NCBI GenBank assembly: GCA_016719895.1
Contig: JADJYG010000026.1
Span: 11,001-75,000 of the forward strand
Source of the DNA: Saprospirales bacterium
Lineage (GTDB): Bacteria; Bacteroidota; Bacteroidia; Chitinophagales; Saprospiraceae
Length of the DNA: 64,000 nucleotides
Direction: 5' to 3'
Under the pieces are notes generated by a model that did no database searches, had not been told where the DNA came from, and worked only from the letters and a program-made list of their open reading frames with translations. A program made the position numbers and the translations under genes. Within the stretch, counting starts at the first letter, position 1; every line of letters starts with the position of its first letter. Of the stretch, positions 43,097 to 52,712 are shown piece after piece.

Positions 43097-44431
43097 ATGA
43101 CAAGAACAATTTCGGGCTTCTCCAAACTTTCCAAACGGCAAAAAATCGAATGGCTGGCGGCCAATTTTTTTGAGGACCCGGCCGCTGCGGAACAAACGCT
43201 TACCGCCTGGCGCCGGCCCGACGAGCAGCAGCAAAATATCATCGACGGCTTTACGGAAAATGCGGTGAGCAATTATACCTTGCCGTTCAGCGTAGCCCCT
43301 AATTTTATGATCAACGGCAAGGCATACGCCGTGCCGATGGTGATCGAGGAAAGCAGCGTGGTGGCCGCGGCATCCAGCGCCGCCAAATTCTGGCTTGACC
43401 GCGGGGGCTTTCACGCGGAAGTATTGGGAACGGTAAAACTCGGGCAAGTGCATTTTCGCTGGGGCGGCAATCCGGCCCGCCTGCGCGCTCTTTTTCCGGC
43501 GCTTAAAGCCCATCTCTTTGCCACATCTGCCGACCTGACCGCCAATATGCGCCAGCGCGGCGGCGGCTTGCAGGAGATCAACCTGCTCGATTTTACCCAC
43601 CTGGAACCGGAATATTACCAGCTGCGCGCTTCCTTTGAAACCTGCGACAGCATGGGCGCCAATTTTATAAATTCGGTGCTCGAACGTTTTGGCAACCAGC
43701 TCGAACATTTTATCGAAACACACCCCGACCTGAGCGACAAGGACCGCGACGTCGAAGTGATCATGTGCATCCTGTCCAATTATACTCCCAATTGCCTGGT
43801 GCGCGCCTGGGTGGAATGTTCGGAAGCCGAACTGGAAGACCTGGCCCGCGACGCCGGTTTGCCCGGCCACGCCGCCGTCGATCGTATTTGCACGGCTGTG
43901 CGCATAGCGGGTATCGACCCCTACCGGGCTACCACGCACAACAAAGGTATTTTTAACGGCATCGATGCCGTGGTATTGGCAACGGGTAATGACTTTCGGG
44001 CTATCGAAGCGTGTGGGCATACCTATGCTTGCCGCAATGGGCAATACCGCAGCCTCAGCCGGGCTTGGGTTGAGCGCGGCGTGTTCCGTTTCGAGCTGGA
44101 AATACCCCTGCCGATCGGTACGGTCGGCGGCCTGACAGCCCTGCATCCCTTGGCTAAACAAGCCCTCGAACTGCTCGGAAACCCCTCGGCGCCGGAGCTC
44201 ATGATGATCGTGGCGGCTGTGGGGTTGGCGCAGAATTTCGCTGCTGTACGCTCGCTAGTCACCACTGGAATCCAACAGGGGCACATGAAAATGCACCTTA
44301 CCAATATCCTGCATCATTTGGGCGCTACAGCAGCAGAATCTACCGCTGCCCAGGATTACTTTTGCCGCGAAACGGTCAGTTTCAGCGCAGTGCGCACCTT
44401 TTTGGAGCGGCAACGCAGCAATGGGTTTTAG
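43097..44431 (+). CDS. mvaA: Hydroxymethylglutaryl-CoA reductase, class II
   Basis: Interconverts HMG-CoA and mevalonate. Class II enzymes are NADH-dependent in degraders but in many Bacteroidota serve the mevalonate route to isoprenoids. The 444-residue enzyme has all catalytic residues: Glu85 region (MVIEESSVVAAAS), Lys283 (THNKGIFNG), Asp299 (ATGNDFRAIEA) and His396 (QQGHMKMHL). The conserved N-terminal ISGFSKLSKRQKIEWL is present. The start ATG lies at 43097. There are no other mevalonate genes in the window. It stands between the CHAT gene and the convergent T9SS-propeller gene. A long antisense frame across it is a shadow. Confidence 0.94.
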   Translation: MTRTISGFSKLSKRQKIEWLAANFFEDPAAAEQTLTAWRRPDEQQQNIIDGFTENAVSNYTLPFSVAPNFMINGKAYAVPMVIEESSVVAAASSAAKFWLDRGGFHAEVLGTVKLGQVHFRWGGNPARLRALFPALKAHLFATSADLTANMRQRGGGLQEINLLDFTHLEPEYYQLRASFETCDSMGANFINSVLERFGNQLEHFIETHPDLSDKDRDVEVIMCILSNYTPNCLVRAWVECSEAELEDLARDAGLPGHAAVDRICTAVRIAGIDPYRATTHNKGIFNGIDAVVLATGNDFRAIEACGHTYACRNGQYRSLSRAWVERGVFRFELEIPLPIGTVGGLTALHPLAKQALELLGNPSAPELMMIVAAVGLAQNFAAVRSLVTTGIQQGHMKMHLTNILHHLGATAAESTAAQDYFCRETVSFSAVRTFLERQRSNGF

Positions 44432-44525
44432 AGCCTTGCCTGACACCAAAACCTACACCTTCTCGCCTCGCTGGGGGGGGTCAGACGGTTTCTTAGAGAA
44501 CGACTATAGCTTCTACCGCTTTGCG

Positions 44526-47315
44526 CTACAGCCCGCATTCCATTTTTCCCTGCGCTACCAGCGTGCCGTCTTTTTCGCGCAGCGCAAACCAGTAAACTCC
44601 CGGCCGGAGACCTGCCGCATCGAGTTCCAGCCTTGGGCCGCTGAATGCCTGATCGCACAGTATCCTGCCGCCCGCATCATATAACTGGTATCGGTATTGC
44701 CCGGTGGCATTTTCCGGCAACACCAACTGCGCCCGCTGGCGGAACGGGTTGGGTTGTACGGTCACCGGCAAAGTGCCGGGCCGGTCGAATACCGATACCA
44801 CCGTGTAAAAATCGCGCCCCAGCCGGTGCCAGCTCGTGTTGGTCACTACTGGCGCGTTAAAATCGAAATAAATGCAAGCGGTATTTTCAACAACGGTATT
44901 CAGGGGAACGTCGGCCTTCGGCCGGATTTTGAACTGAATAAACCCGTGTGACGCGGGCTCGTTGACGTTGCTGTCGGGCAACAGAATATGATCGAACCGG
45001 AAGGAAAGGGCGCCCGCGCGTTGCACATTCCAGTTGAACGGGTGGGAAGCCGCTCCGATATGCAAGGTGGCCGGGTCGAGCCAGGCGGATAGTGTGTCGC
45101 GTACTTCTACGTAAAAAGCCGTATCGGTACCGGTATTTTGGAACCGGATCAGGTAGGTGATTTCGGTCTCCGGCTCAATCCAATGTTCGGTGCCGTAACC
45201 GGTGGGGAAGCCTCGCTTGTCGTTGGGATCGAAACTGCCGCGGACCTCCTGGCAGTCGATATCCGTGAACGGGTCGCCGTCGTCCAGGGTATATTGACCG
45301 ATGAATCCGAGCGAGCTGAATCCGCCACAGCCTTCGATGGCTGCCGAGGGCATGGAAGCAAAGGGGTAATTGGGCGCCTGATTTGCCTGTATGCGTTGGG
45401 TGGCGCCATTGGCGGGGCGTTGAATGAACATCTGCTCGCCGGGCGCCAGATTGAAGGCGCCCATGAGCAACACGACGTGGTCTTCGGTAATGATGTAATC
45501 CAGCGTATTGGTAGGCGCCGTTCCGATATTTTTCAGCGTGAATTCAACGATGGTATCCCCGGCACAACGCGCAGCCGCCTTGACGTGCGCCCCCGACCAG
45601 TTGGCCGGATGCACGCACAGGGTATCGGGGTAAATCCGGGCAGCAGTACATAAGGTTTGGCCGAGCACGGTGGAATCGCAATTGATATTTACCTTCAATT
45701 GAAAGTCGCCGCAGGCGGAAAACCCGACATTGCCGATGTCAAACCAGAGTGTGTCGCCGGTTTGGGCTGCCACGGGTAATGTGGACGATACATAATCCAA
45801 CTGCGGCGGCAAAACGATCTGAACGGCGGCATTGTTGGCGGCGTACGTACCCTGGTTGCACCACGATACCTCGTAGACCGCGTCGAAACAACGGCGCAGA
45901 AATGGCGTGGCGATGGAAACATCGAGCAGGGCGCATAACGCCAAATCCTTTACCGGGAAGTCCTGTTCGGCTGTATCTGCGGGGCTTATGACGGATATAT
46001 TGTACAAGCCATTGTTGCAAGGGTCCCAAAGCGGCCCGGGCGAGTGAATTTGCACGGCATAACTGCCGGGGGGAAGGTTGATTTCATAAAAACCAGCATC
46101 GTCCGTCCGCGCCACGAAAGTTTGCCCGCTTTTGATGGCTGTTATTACCCAGCCGGCCAGGGCCGGCTCGCCGGCATTAGCCATGCAATTGTGGTTTTGG
46201 TCAAAATATGCCTGGCCCCGGATGAAATTGGTGTAAATATTGCCGGAAGCGTCGGTTTTCACAAGCAGGCCCTGGTGCATAAAGGCATCGTCGATGGCGT
46301 ATCCGCACAGGACCAGGCCTTGATCCGGGGTGGGGCGGATATGAAACAATTCGCCGCCGTTGGTGTTCGGGGTAAAATTCCGGCTAAACACCACTGTTCC
46401 GGCCGAATTCAGCTTTGTCAGGTTCGGCTGGAACTGATTGACATCCGTACCGGCCAGGGCGATACCGCCATCGGGGGTCAGGCAGTGGTAAAATAAAGAG
46501 GAGGTGAGCTCTTTTGACCAAAGTAAAGTGCCGCCGCTATTGGTTCGGATCACTACGCTGCTCACGCCGTCGGTAGTATTTAGCACGTAATCGCCAGAAG
46601 GTGTTTGGGTCAGGACGCCGAAGTACGTGAAATTCGAACTGGTGTATTCGCGCTCCCATTGTTTATTGCCGTCGGCATCGGCCTTGATCAATTTTGGGCT
46701 GTTCGGGTTGTTTGGCAGCGAATCGTATGCCGCCAATACACAAACCCCGCCATCGGAAGTGGTGATCATGTCGGGCATAAAGAGCATGCGGGAAGTAGCC
46801 AGTGTTTTTTCCCAAACGGAATTCAGCGTGGTATCCAGGCGGCGCAGCAACATGCTTTGATTGCCTGTCCGGTTTACAACAAAAAAACCGTCGACCGTCG
46901 GACACATCCGCGTGAGGCCGGAGAAACTGCGTTGTTGCAGGAGATTTCCCATGCCGTCGAAAATCAAAACCGTACTGGTGGTCTGTGTCGCTTCAATGTA
47001 AACCCCCAGCGCATAATGCCCATTGGGCAACACGAATAAATCAGCCACCGGATCGTCGGAACTGCTAACCGTGAAAGGTTTGGACCACACAATGGCGCCA
47101 TCGGGGTCTGTTTTGACCAGATAGGTTTCTGTTTGCGACGCTGTACCATAAAAGATATAGCCACCGTCAGGGGTGGGCGCAACGGCAATAATCCGGCTGC
47201 CCGCGAGGCCCGGTCCGTTGAGATCGTATATTTGTTGAAAACCCTGTGCAGACAGGGTTGCGCCCCAGAAAAGGGCCAGAAAGATGCCAAGGAGTTGTAT
47301 TTTCTTCATTTTCAT
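44526..47315 (-). CDS. Large secreted T9SS-cargo protein with propeller and DUF7619-like domain
   Basis: A 929-residue protein with signal peptide (MKMKKIQLLGIFLALFWGATL). Domains in order: a beta-propeller-like part (about 30-360, repeated 'GG..' blades such as PTPDGGYIFYGTASQTETYLVKTDPDG), a Cna/SdrD-type region (GQAYFDQNHNCMANAGEPALAGWVITAI) near 380-450, a Cys-rich fibronectin-like part, a DUF7619-type domain (FDPNDKRGFPTGYG ... YLIRFQNTGTDTAFYVEVRDTLSAWLDP) near 690-820, and a type A T9SS sorting domain at the end (VTVQPNPFRQRAQLVLPE ... LRPGVYWFALREKDG). It is secreted through T9SS. Function unknown; adhesion or polymer binding are typical. A possible -7 element (GACTTTTG, one mismatch) lies at 47359-47352. 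Confidence 0.85.
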   Translation of the reverse strand: MKMKKIQLLGIFLALFWGATLSAQGFQQIYDLNGPGLAGSRIIAVAPTPDGGYIFYGTASQTETYLVKTDPDGAIVWSKPFTVSSSDDPVADLFVLPNGHYALGVYIEATQTTSTVLIFDGMGNLLQQRSFSGLTRMCPTVDGFFVVNRTGNQSMLLRRLDTTLNSVWEKTLATSRMLFMPDMITTSDGGVCVLAAYDSLPNNPNSPKLIKADADGNKQWEREYTSSNFTYFGVLTQTPSGDYVLNTTDGVSSVVIRTNSGGTLLWSKELTSSLFYHCLTPDGGIALAGTDVNQFQPNLTKLNSAGTVVFSRNFTPNTNGGELFHIRPTPDQGLVLCGYAIDDAFMHQGLLVKTDASGNIYTNFIRGQAYFDQNHNCMANAGEPALAGWVITAIKSGQTFVARTDDAGFYEINLPPGSYAVQIHSPGPLWDPCNNGLYNISVISPADTAEQDFPVKDLALCALLDVSIATPFLRRCFDAVYEVSWCNQGTYAANNAAVQIVLPPQLDYVSSTLPVAAQTGDTLWFDIGNVGFSACGDFQLKVNINCDSTVLGQTLCTAARIYPDTLCVHPANWSGAHVKAAARCAGDTIVEFTLKNIGTAPTNTLDYIITEDHVVLLMGAFNLAPGEQMFIQRPANGATQRIQANQAPNYPFASMPSAAIEGCGGFSSLGFIGQYTLDDGDPFTDIDCQEVRGSFDPNDKRGFPTGYGTEHWIEPETEITYLIRFQNTGTDTAFYVEVRDTLSAWLDPATLHIGAASHPFNWNVQRAGALSFRFDHILLPDSNVNEPASHGFIQFKIRPKADVPLNTVVENTACIYFDFNAPVVTNTSWHRLGRDFYTVVSVFDRPGTLPVTVQPNPFRQRAQLVLPENATGQYRYQLYDAGGRILCDQAFSGPRLELDAAGLRPGVYWFALREKDGTLVAQGKMECGL

Positions 47316-47485
47316 AAGATTGCAAGTATTCAAAAATCGGTATTACGTTGGCAAAAGTCCGGGTCTTTTGCCAGACGAGCAAACACAGTTTTTCTGATTT
47401 GTCAGTATAAAATTTAAAATCACTTGTTTATATCAATAGTTCGTGAAGAATTTAGCCTTCCAAGCCTTCTAAAAATCCATGACAA

Positions 47486-47700
47486 ACACATCAAAACTGC
47501 GGATGACCTCGGAGAGGTCAAATGTTGGTAGAGACAACCGATTTTTAAGGCCCCACGACCTCGGAGAGGTCGAATGTTCGTGGCATTTGTTCGGATTCTA
47601 CCAATATTCGACCTCTCCGAGGTCGTGGAAATTGCGCGAATGGGATGGTTGCTACCAATATTAGACCTCTCCGAGGTCGCCCGCAGTTTTGATGCGCCTG
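47486..47700. repeat. Nested inverted-repeat cluster with four GACCTC..GAGGTC palindromes
   Basis: Palindromes lie at 47505-47519, 47557-47571 (both GACCTCGGAGAGGTC) and 47610-47624, 47664-47678 (both GACCTCTCCGAGGTC). The inner two are embedded in a perfect 23-bp inverted repeat beginning CCACGACCTCGG and ending CCGAGGTCGTGG. The outer two have longer imperfect arms ending in ATCAAAACTGCGG and CCGCAGTTTTGAT. The whole can fold into one long branched hairpin. This palindrome family is a known intergenic repeat type in the phylum; the nested layout is what I see here. Confidence 0.85.
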
Positions 47701-47984
47701 CCCTGGATTGAAAATCAGCTTTTTGTGAAAAAGAATGATACTGGAATTTATTTTTTGCAGGGTTACGTGTTAGTCTAACCTTATCAAAAATGCCGAAAAC
47801 ATAGAAATGGGTTAAAAATTCTTCACAAACTATTGTATATAATTGATAATCAAAGCATAAATTTATATCTGTTTTATTGAAACAATACCTATCGAGGAGC
47901 CTTACCTGGCGGAACGGGAGTGGCTCCTGGAAAAGCTGGCCCGGTGAATAGCGCACGGGAAGACGGATACGAAGCCAATAAAAA

Positions 47985-48016
47985 AAGCCGTCGTACCCTG
48001 TACAGGCCGACGGCTT
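47985..48016. terminator. Bidirectional intrinsic terminator
   Basis: AAGCCGTCG (47985-47993) and CGACGGCTT (48008-48016) form a 9-bp stem with a 14-base loop; six A residues precede (giving T on the minus strand) and a T-rich stretch follows. It serves the HYR-repeat gene ending at 48037 on the minus strand. Confidence 0.85.
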
Positions 48017-48036
48017 GGTTTTTAACAAAGCACCTC

Positions 48037-50448
48037 TTAATCGCGATAAACGACAAACCGCTCCTGCACTGCCATTTCATCGTTGTACAGACTGACCCAG
48101 TACATGCCGGGTCCGTATCCGGACACATCTATGACGGTGGTGTTTTCTCCATTTTGGATGCGTAATATCCGGCTATCCATAAGCCGGCCGGCCGTATTGA
48201 AAATGCGAAGGTTTACAGCGCCTTCTGTTGCTGCCTCAAAACGGATGCTCACTATAGAGAAAGCTGGGTTAGGTGCAATCCGGACAGCGCCCTGGGAGGC
48301 AGTCATTACACCGCTGGTCCGCTCGCCGGATACGGGTTCTTCCTCTTCACAAGGGATTTCGCTTTTACATTCATCCCAATATTCATTTAAGGCCGTCAAC
48401 GCTGTGGTCAACTGGCCGCCGTATCCGTTCGCATACGTCTTGCCCGTACATTTGCTGGACAGAAACGTATTGGCCAGTTTGATCAAATCCAGGACAGTAG
48501 AAGTGTCTGCCAAACCGAGGGCGGTCAGCTGGGCGGGCAACACAGCGCAGGATTCGGCGAGTACCATAGATTCGAGGTGCAAGTCCCTGAAGTGCGCATT
48601 GTACCGGATGTTTAATTGCAAAGCCACCAACTGGCCTACCAGGGTATTTTTAATTGCCTTGTTACAAACAAGTTTATAGCCCTTATCCAGTGGCGTGGAT
48701 GGCCCGCCTCCCGGCAAAATTCCAAGTACACAGGAAGTGGTGGCCACGGCAAAACCACAGTTTTGACCGTCGCCAACCAGGATCGGGCCGTACTTCATCA
48801 ATGTATCCAGAATTTGGGTCGATGTGAGGCCATTGGCTTTGCCATTCGGGTTGCCCCAGAACCCTTGAGTATACGTGCAGAAACAAGCGCCAGAGAACGT
48901 AACCGGATAAGCAGTTGCATTCCCACAGGCATCAGTTACCATAAAATGGAACGTGTGGTAATATGTATATCCTACACCTCCCTGATAAGTACAGCTTTGC
49001 ATAGGATCGTTGGACAGATAGGCGACCTGCATGGCGCCGCCACATTCGTCCACGAAGGCGGATTTGATCTGCTCCATCGCTGCCGCCATATTCGGGTCCG
49101 AACCATCGCAGGGGATATTCTTGATGCAGGAAACGGTAATGTTTATCGGCACAGGCAGAGCAGGGGGCGTTTGGTCATTCACCAAAATGGACTGAAAGCA
49201 GGAATTGCTGTTTCCACAGGCATCGAAAGCCCGGTACATCCGGATAAGCCGGTAGTTGTTTGGACAGGTGTAATCGTTGACGGCATCCCCCATGTGGAAC
49301 GTAACAACCGCCCCCGCGCAATTGTCGCCGGCCACTACAGTACCCGGATCGGCAACAGGCACGTCGCTGGTGCAGGGAACTTCCAGGTTGGCCGGGCAAT
49401 TGATCGATGGCGCCGTTTTATCATATACCCGGATTATCTGCGTACAAGTGGCGCTATTTCCACATGCATCGGTGGCCCGGTAAAAACGGGTGAGCATGAA
49501 ACGGTTATCACATGCCTGTCCGCTGATCGAATCCCGGACGAATTCCCCGATTACCAAGTCTCCACAATTATCAGACGCCGCAAGGCTTCCCGGCTCCGGA
49601 ATTTCACTGCTGCACGATACGGTTGTGCCTGCCGGGCAGGTGATGGCGGGCGGGGTTTTGTCGTCGACGGTGATGGTCTGTGCGCATCGTTTGGTGTTCC
49701 CGCAGGCGTCCTGGGCTTCGTAGGTACGGGTGACCACGGCCGGGCAGGCGCCGCTGGGGATGTCGCCGGCGTGGGTGACGGCGGGCGTAGCGCCGCAGTT
49801 ATCCGAGGTGGTGACAGCGGCGGTATTGACGGCGGGCGCCTCGCTGGCGCAGGAGACGGTTACGTCGCCGGGGCAGGTGATGGCGGGCGGGGTTTTGTCG
49901 TCGACGGTGATGGTTTGTGCGCATCGTTTGGTGTTTCCGCAGGCGTCCTGGGCTTCGTAGGTACGGGTGACCACGGCCGGGCAGGCGCCGCTGGGGATGT
50001 CGCCGGCGTGGGAAACGGCGGGCGTAGCGCCGCAGTTATCCGAGGTGGTGACAGCGGCGGTATTGACGGCGGGCGCCTCGCTGGCGCAGGAGACGGTCAC
50101 GTCGCCGGGGCAGGTGATGGCGGGCGGGGTTTTGTCGTCGACGGTGATGGTTTGTGCGCATCGTTTGGTGTTCCCGCAGGCGTCCTGGGCTTCGTAGGTA
50201 CGGGTGACCACGGCCGGGCAGGCGCCGCTGGGGATGTCGCCGGCGTGGGAAACGGCGGGCGTAGCGCCGCAGTTATCCGAGGTGGTGACAGCGGCGGTAT
50301 TGACGGCGGGCGCCTCGCTGGCGCAGGAGACGGTCACGTCGCCGGGGCAGGTGATGGCGGGCGGGGTTTTGTCGTCGACGGTGATGGTTTGTGCGCATCG
50401 TTTGGTGTTCCCGCAGGCGTCCTGGGCTTCGTAGGTACGGGTGACCAC
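48037..50448 (-). CDS. HYR-repeat T9SS-cargo protein, C-terminal part
   Basis: This is the 3' part of one large secreted protein whose 5' part lies at 50511-52712; two one-base insertions near 50494 and 50584 break the frame. The visible chain begins inside near-identical 79-residue HYR repeats (start TPPAITCPGDVTVSCASEAP ... TYEAQDACGNTKRCAQTITV), passes two diverged HYR repeats (SEIPEPGSLAASDNCGDL; PANLEVPCTSDVPVADPGTV), then a Cys-containing module with FWGNPNGKANGLTSTQILDTL, and ends with a type A T9SS sorting domain (VRIAPNPAFSIVSIRFEA ... YGPGMYWVSLYNDE). HYR domains are immunoglobulin-like adhesion repeats. A terminator hairpin follows at 47985-48016. Confidence 0.85.
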   Translation of the reverse strand: MVTRTYEAQDACGNTKRCAQTITVDDKTPPAITCPGDVTVSCASEAPAVNTAAVTTSDNCGATPAVSHAGDIPSGACPAVVTRTYEAQDACGNTKRCAQTITVDDKTPPAITCPGDVTVSCASEAPAVNTAAVTTSDNCGATPAVSHAGDIPSGACPAVVTRTYEAQDACGNTKRCAQTITVDDKTPPAITCPGDVTVSCASEAPAVNTAAVTTSDNCGATPAVTHAGDIPSGACPAVVTRTYEAQDACGNTKRCAQTITVDDKTPPAITCPAGTTVSCSSEIPEPGSLAASDNCGDLVIGEFVRDSISGQACDNRFMLTRFYRATDACGNSATCTQIIRVYDKTAPSINCPANLEVPCTSDVPVADPGTVVAGDNCAGAVVTFHMGDAVNDYTCPNNYRLIRMYRAFDACGNSNSCFQSILVNDQTPPALPVPINITVSCIKNIPCDGSDPNMAAAMEQIKSAFVDECGGAMQVAYLSNDPMQSCTYQGGVGYTYYHTFHFMVTDACGNATAYPVTFSGACFCTYTQGFWGNPNGKANGLTSTQILDTLMKYGPILVGDGQNCGFAVATTSCVLGILPGGGPSTPLDKGYKLVCNKAIKNTLVGQLVALQLNIRYNAHFRDLHLESMVLAESCAVLPAQLTALGLADTSTVLDLIKLANTFLSSKCTGKTYANGYGGQLTTALTALNEYWDECKSEIPCEEEEPVSGERTSGVMTASQGAVRIAPNPAFSIVSIRFEAATEGAVNLRIFNTAGRLMDSRILRIQNGENTTVIDVSGYGPGMYWVSLYNDEMAVQERFVVYRD

Positions 50449-51360
50449 GGCCGGGCAGGCGCCGCTGGGGATGTCGCCGGCGTGGGAGACGGCGGGGCGT
50501 AGCGCCGCAGTTATCCGAGGTGGTGACAGCGGCGGTATTCACGGCGGGCGCCTCGCTGGCGCAGGAGACGGTCACGTCGCCGGGGGCAGGTGATGGCGGG
50601 TGGGGTTTTGTCGTCGACGGTGATGGTCTGTGCGCATCGTTTGCGTTTCCGCAGGCGTCCTGGGCTTCGTAGGTAGGTGACGGGGCGGGCGGGGGGGGGG
50701 GTGACCACGGCGGCGGGGCAGGCGCCGCTGGGGATGTCGCCGGCGTGGGTGACGGCGGGCGTAGCGCCGCAGTTATCCGAGGTGGTGACAGCGGCGGTAT
50801 TGACGGCGGGCGCCTCGCTGGCGCAGGAGACGGTCACGTCGCCGGGGCAGGTGATGGCGGGCGGGGTTTTGTCGTCGACGGTGATGGTCTGTGCGCATCG
50901 TTTGGTGTTTCCGCAGGCGTCCTGGGCTTCGTAGGTACGGGTGACCACGGCCGGGCAGGCGCCGCTGGGGATGTCGCCGGCGTGGGTGACGGCGGGCGTA
51001 GCGCCGCAGTTATCCGAGGTGGTGACAGCGGCGGTATTGACGGCGGGCGCCTCGCTGGCGCAGGAGACGGTCACGTCGCCGGGGCAGGTGATGGCGGGCG
51101 GGGTTTTGTCGTCGACGGTGATGGTCTGTGCGCATCGTTTGGTGTTCCCGCAGGCGTCCTGGGCTTCGTAGGTACGGGTGACCACGGCCGGGCAGGCGCC
51201 GCTGGGGATGTCGCCGGCGTGGGTGACGGCGGGCGTAGCGCCGCAGTTATCCGAGGTGGTGACAGCGGCGGTATTGACGGCGGGCGCCTCGCTGGCGCAG
51301 GAGACGGTCACGTCGCCGGGGCAGGTGATGGCGGGCGGGGTGATATCCTGGACGGTAACG
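49640..51360. repeat. Tandem array of seven near-identical 237-bp HYR units
   Basis: Each unit of 237 bases encodes one 79-residue HYR domain. Equivalent positions recur near 49635, 49872, 50109, 50352, 50591, 50852, 51084 and 51321 (last partial). Spacing is 237 except across the middle unit, where it is 239 and then 261, because of two single insertions and an extra 24-base G-rich stretch (50680-50710). Units differ by only a few bases, implying recent duplication or gene conversion. Confidence 0.9.
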
Positions 51361-52712
51361 GATCTGGAACAAATGGAACCGCAAAAAGCATTTCCAACGA
51401 ATAGACTCAGCGTATAGTTGCTATTGCAGTCAGCATGGGCTGTTACGGTTACGCACTGTTGATTGTCAGGTCCACTGATCGAACCCGCTCCGGAAATCGA
51501 CCAGGCATACGAGCTGGCGCCGGGAGGCGCACAATGTTGTGTGCTGGCGCCGGGACAAACCTGGGCAGGCCCGTCAATAGAACATGTGCCCGTACCAAGC
51601 ACAACGACAGAAAGGGTACAGTCGCTGCACAGACCATTATTTGAAGTGAGTACAACCTTTAGGGTAAAATTTGTGGTGCCGGCTTGAATATTGACACAAT
51701 TGCCCGTATTGGAACCTAATATTGCAGCATCGCCGCTTTCAACCGACCAGGTATAATTGATACCGCTTTGATTGGCAACACAGTATTGTTGTGTGGCGCC
51801 GGTGCAAAGGGAATCGGCGCCAAGGATATTGCAGAAAGGCGCCACGGCGCCTCCACTAAGAGACCGGTCTTGTTGGCCAAGCCCATTTAAGGTCCAGCTG
51901 ATCAGGCGCATGTGGTATGGCGAGCCACTAATACCGCTTGCCGAGTTATTTAAACCCCAGTCCAGCCGGGAGGCGATGTGCCCGCCCCATGCCAGCACAG
52001 CATCGGCGCTGGTGGCGCGAAAAACGACTTTAATGGTCGTTTCTGCCTGATTGGCGCCAAGACTCCCCTGCGTGCCATAATAGATGGTATCGATAATTCC
52101 ACCGTACAAACGCATGCGCCGTTCTCCGGCGGGTAACGCATTGAAACTGTTGGTCGGCATTCCGGCCACCGGCGATCCGGCCGACGAAGGCGCCGGTATG
52201 AGAAACGTACTGAAGGCGCCGGTTGCCGGTGTTACGCATTCCTGGACGACGTGGGCGTTGCCACAAAAAATATCGTGCGGCGTCATCCGGTGGAAATACG
52301 TCAGGTAGTCGATCGCATGTTTACCGCCATTTTTGATATCGTATCCAAGCGTCAGCGTAATAGACGTATTCAGCGGGAGGTTGGTCATTACACAGCGATA
52401 GGGTATGGACCAACCCTCGATGTAGTGCGAGTTTTGCTCGCCGGCGTTGCCGTTTACCCAATTGGTGCAGATATTGATCGGATTGTCGAACGGGCCGTTG
52501 CGGTATTGGTCCAAATCGGCGGCAGGAGGCGCCAGGAGCGAAAACCCCGGTTGGCCCGCCGGGGTGCCGGGCGTAGATCGCAGGCGAATGCCAGCCACAA
52601 GGTTTTCTTCCTGCATTGGACCGCTTTGGCCTTGCCCGGAGAAAGGAACAGTCAGCCAAAGACAAGCAATGGCAACTTGGGTTAATTTGCTGAGGGATAA
52701 GGTTTTGATCAT
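50511..52712 (-). CDS. HYR-repeat T9SS-cargo protein, N-terminal part
   Basis: The ATG at 52712 opens a signal peptide (MIKTLSLSKLTQVAIACLWL then TVPFSGQGQ). Residues about 30-290 form a domain I do not recognise (DQYRNGPFDNPINICTNWVNG, YYGTQGSLGANQAETTIKVVFR, WGLNNSASGISGSPY). Two PKD/Ig-like modules follow (CTGATQQYCVANQSGINYTWSV; CPGASTQHCAPPGASSYAWSI), then HYR repeats from about residue 455 in the same series as the C-terminal part. The frame is lost near 50584. I consider this and 48037-50448 to be one gene of about 1,550 codons. The start is preceded by about 300 bases of untranslated sequence from a possible promoter at 53023-53016. Confidence 0.85.
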   Translation of the reverse strand: MIKTLSLSKLTQVAIACLWLTVPFSGQGQSGPMQEENLVAGIRLRSTPGTPAGQPGFSLLAPPAADLDQYRNGPFDNPINICTNWVNGNAGEQNSHYIEGWSIPYRCVMTNLPLNTSITLTLGYDIKNGGKHAIDYLTYFHRMTPHDIFCGNAHVVQECVTPATGAFSTFLIPAPSSAGSPVAGMPTNSFNALPAGERRMRLYGGIIDTIYYGTQGSLGANQAETTIKVVFRATSADAVLAWGGHIASRLDWGLNNSASGISGSPYHMRLISWTLNGLGQQDRSLSGGAVAPFCNILGADSLCTGATQQYCVANQSGINYTWSVESGDAAILGSNTGNCVNIQAGTTNFTLKVVLTSNNGLCSDCTLSVVVLGTGTCSIDGPAQVCPGASTQHCAPPGASSYAWSISGAGSISGPDNQQCVTVTAHADCNSNYTLSLFVGNAFCGSICSRSVTVQDITPPAITCPGDVTVSCASEAPAVNTAAVTTSDNCGATPAVTHAGDIPSGACPAVVTRTYEAQDACGNTKRCAQTITVDDKTPPAITCPGDVTVSCASEAPAVNTAAVTTSDNCGATPAVTHAGDIPSGACPAVVTRTYEAQDACGNTKRCAQTITVDDKTPPAITCPGDVTVSCASEAPAVNTAAVTTSDNCGATPAVTHAGDIPSGACPAAVVTPPPARPVTYLRSPGRLRKRKRCAQTITVDDKTPPAITCPRRRDRLLRQRGARREYRRCHHLG

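Larger units (their letters stand above)
47316..48036. other. 721-base intergenic region with nested inverted repeats
   Basis: No convincing gene. It holds the leader of the propeller-protein gene, four GACCTC-GGA/TCC-GAGGTC palindromes forming nested inverted repeats (47486-47700), about 250 bases of AT-rich sequence without clear features, and a bidirectional terminator hairpin (47985-48016) belonging to the HYR gene on the minus strand. Confidence 0.75.

Noticed and set aside
42461..44161. Open minus-strand frame of 566 codons across the CHAT 3' end and mvaA
   Set aside because: It is antisense to two well-supported genes with full catalytic motifs. Its translation has no domain features; long shadow frames are common in GC-rich DNA.
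47486..47700. CRISPR-like spaced repeats
   Set aside because: The short palindromes alternate orientation and are unevenly spaced; no cas genes are in the window.
47420..48028. Minus-strand frame of about 200 codons in the intergenic region
   Set aside because: It translates straight through the palindrome cluster (TSERSNIG repeated) and a terminator; no promoter or domain supports it.
48616..50502. Plus-strand frame of 628 codons, glycine-rich and periodic
   Set aside because: It is the antisense reading of the HYR tandem repeats; periodicity comes from the coding strand. It has no signal peptide or partner.
49640..51360. CRISPR array
   Set aside because: Direct repeats are 237 bases with no unique spacers and encode HYR protein domains.
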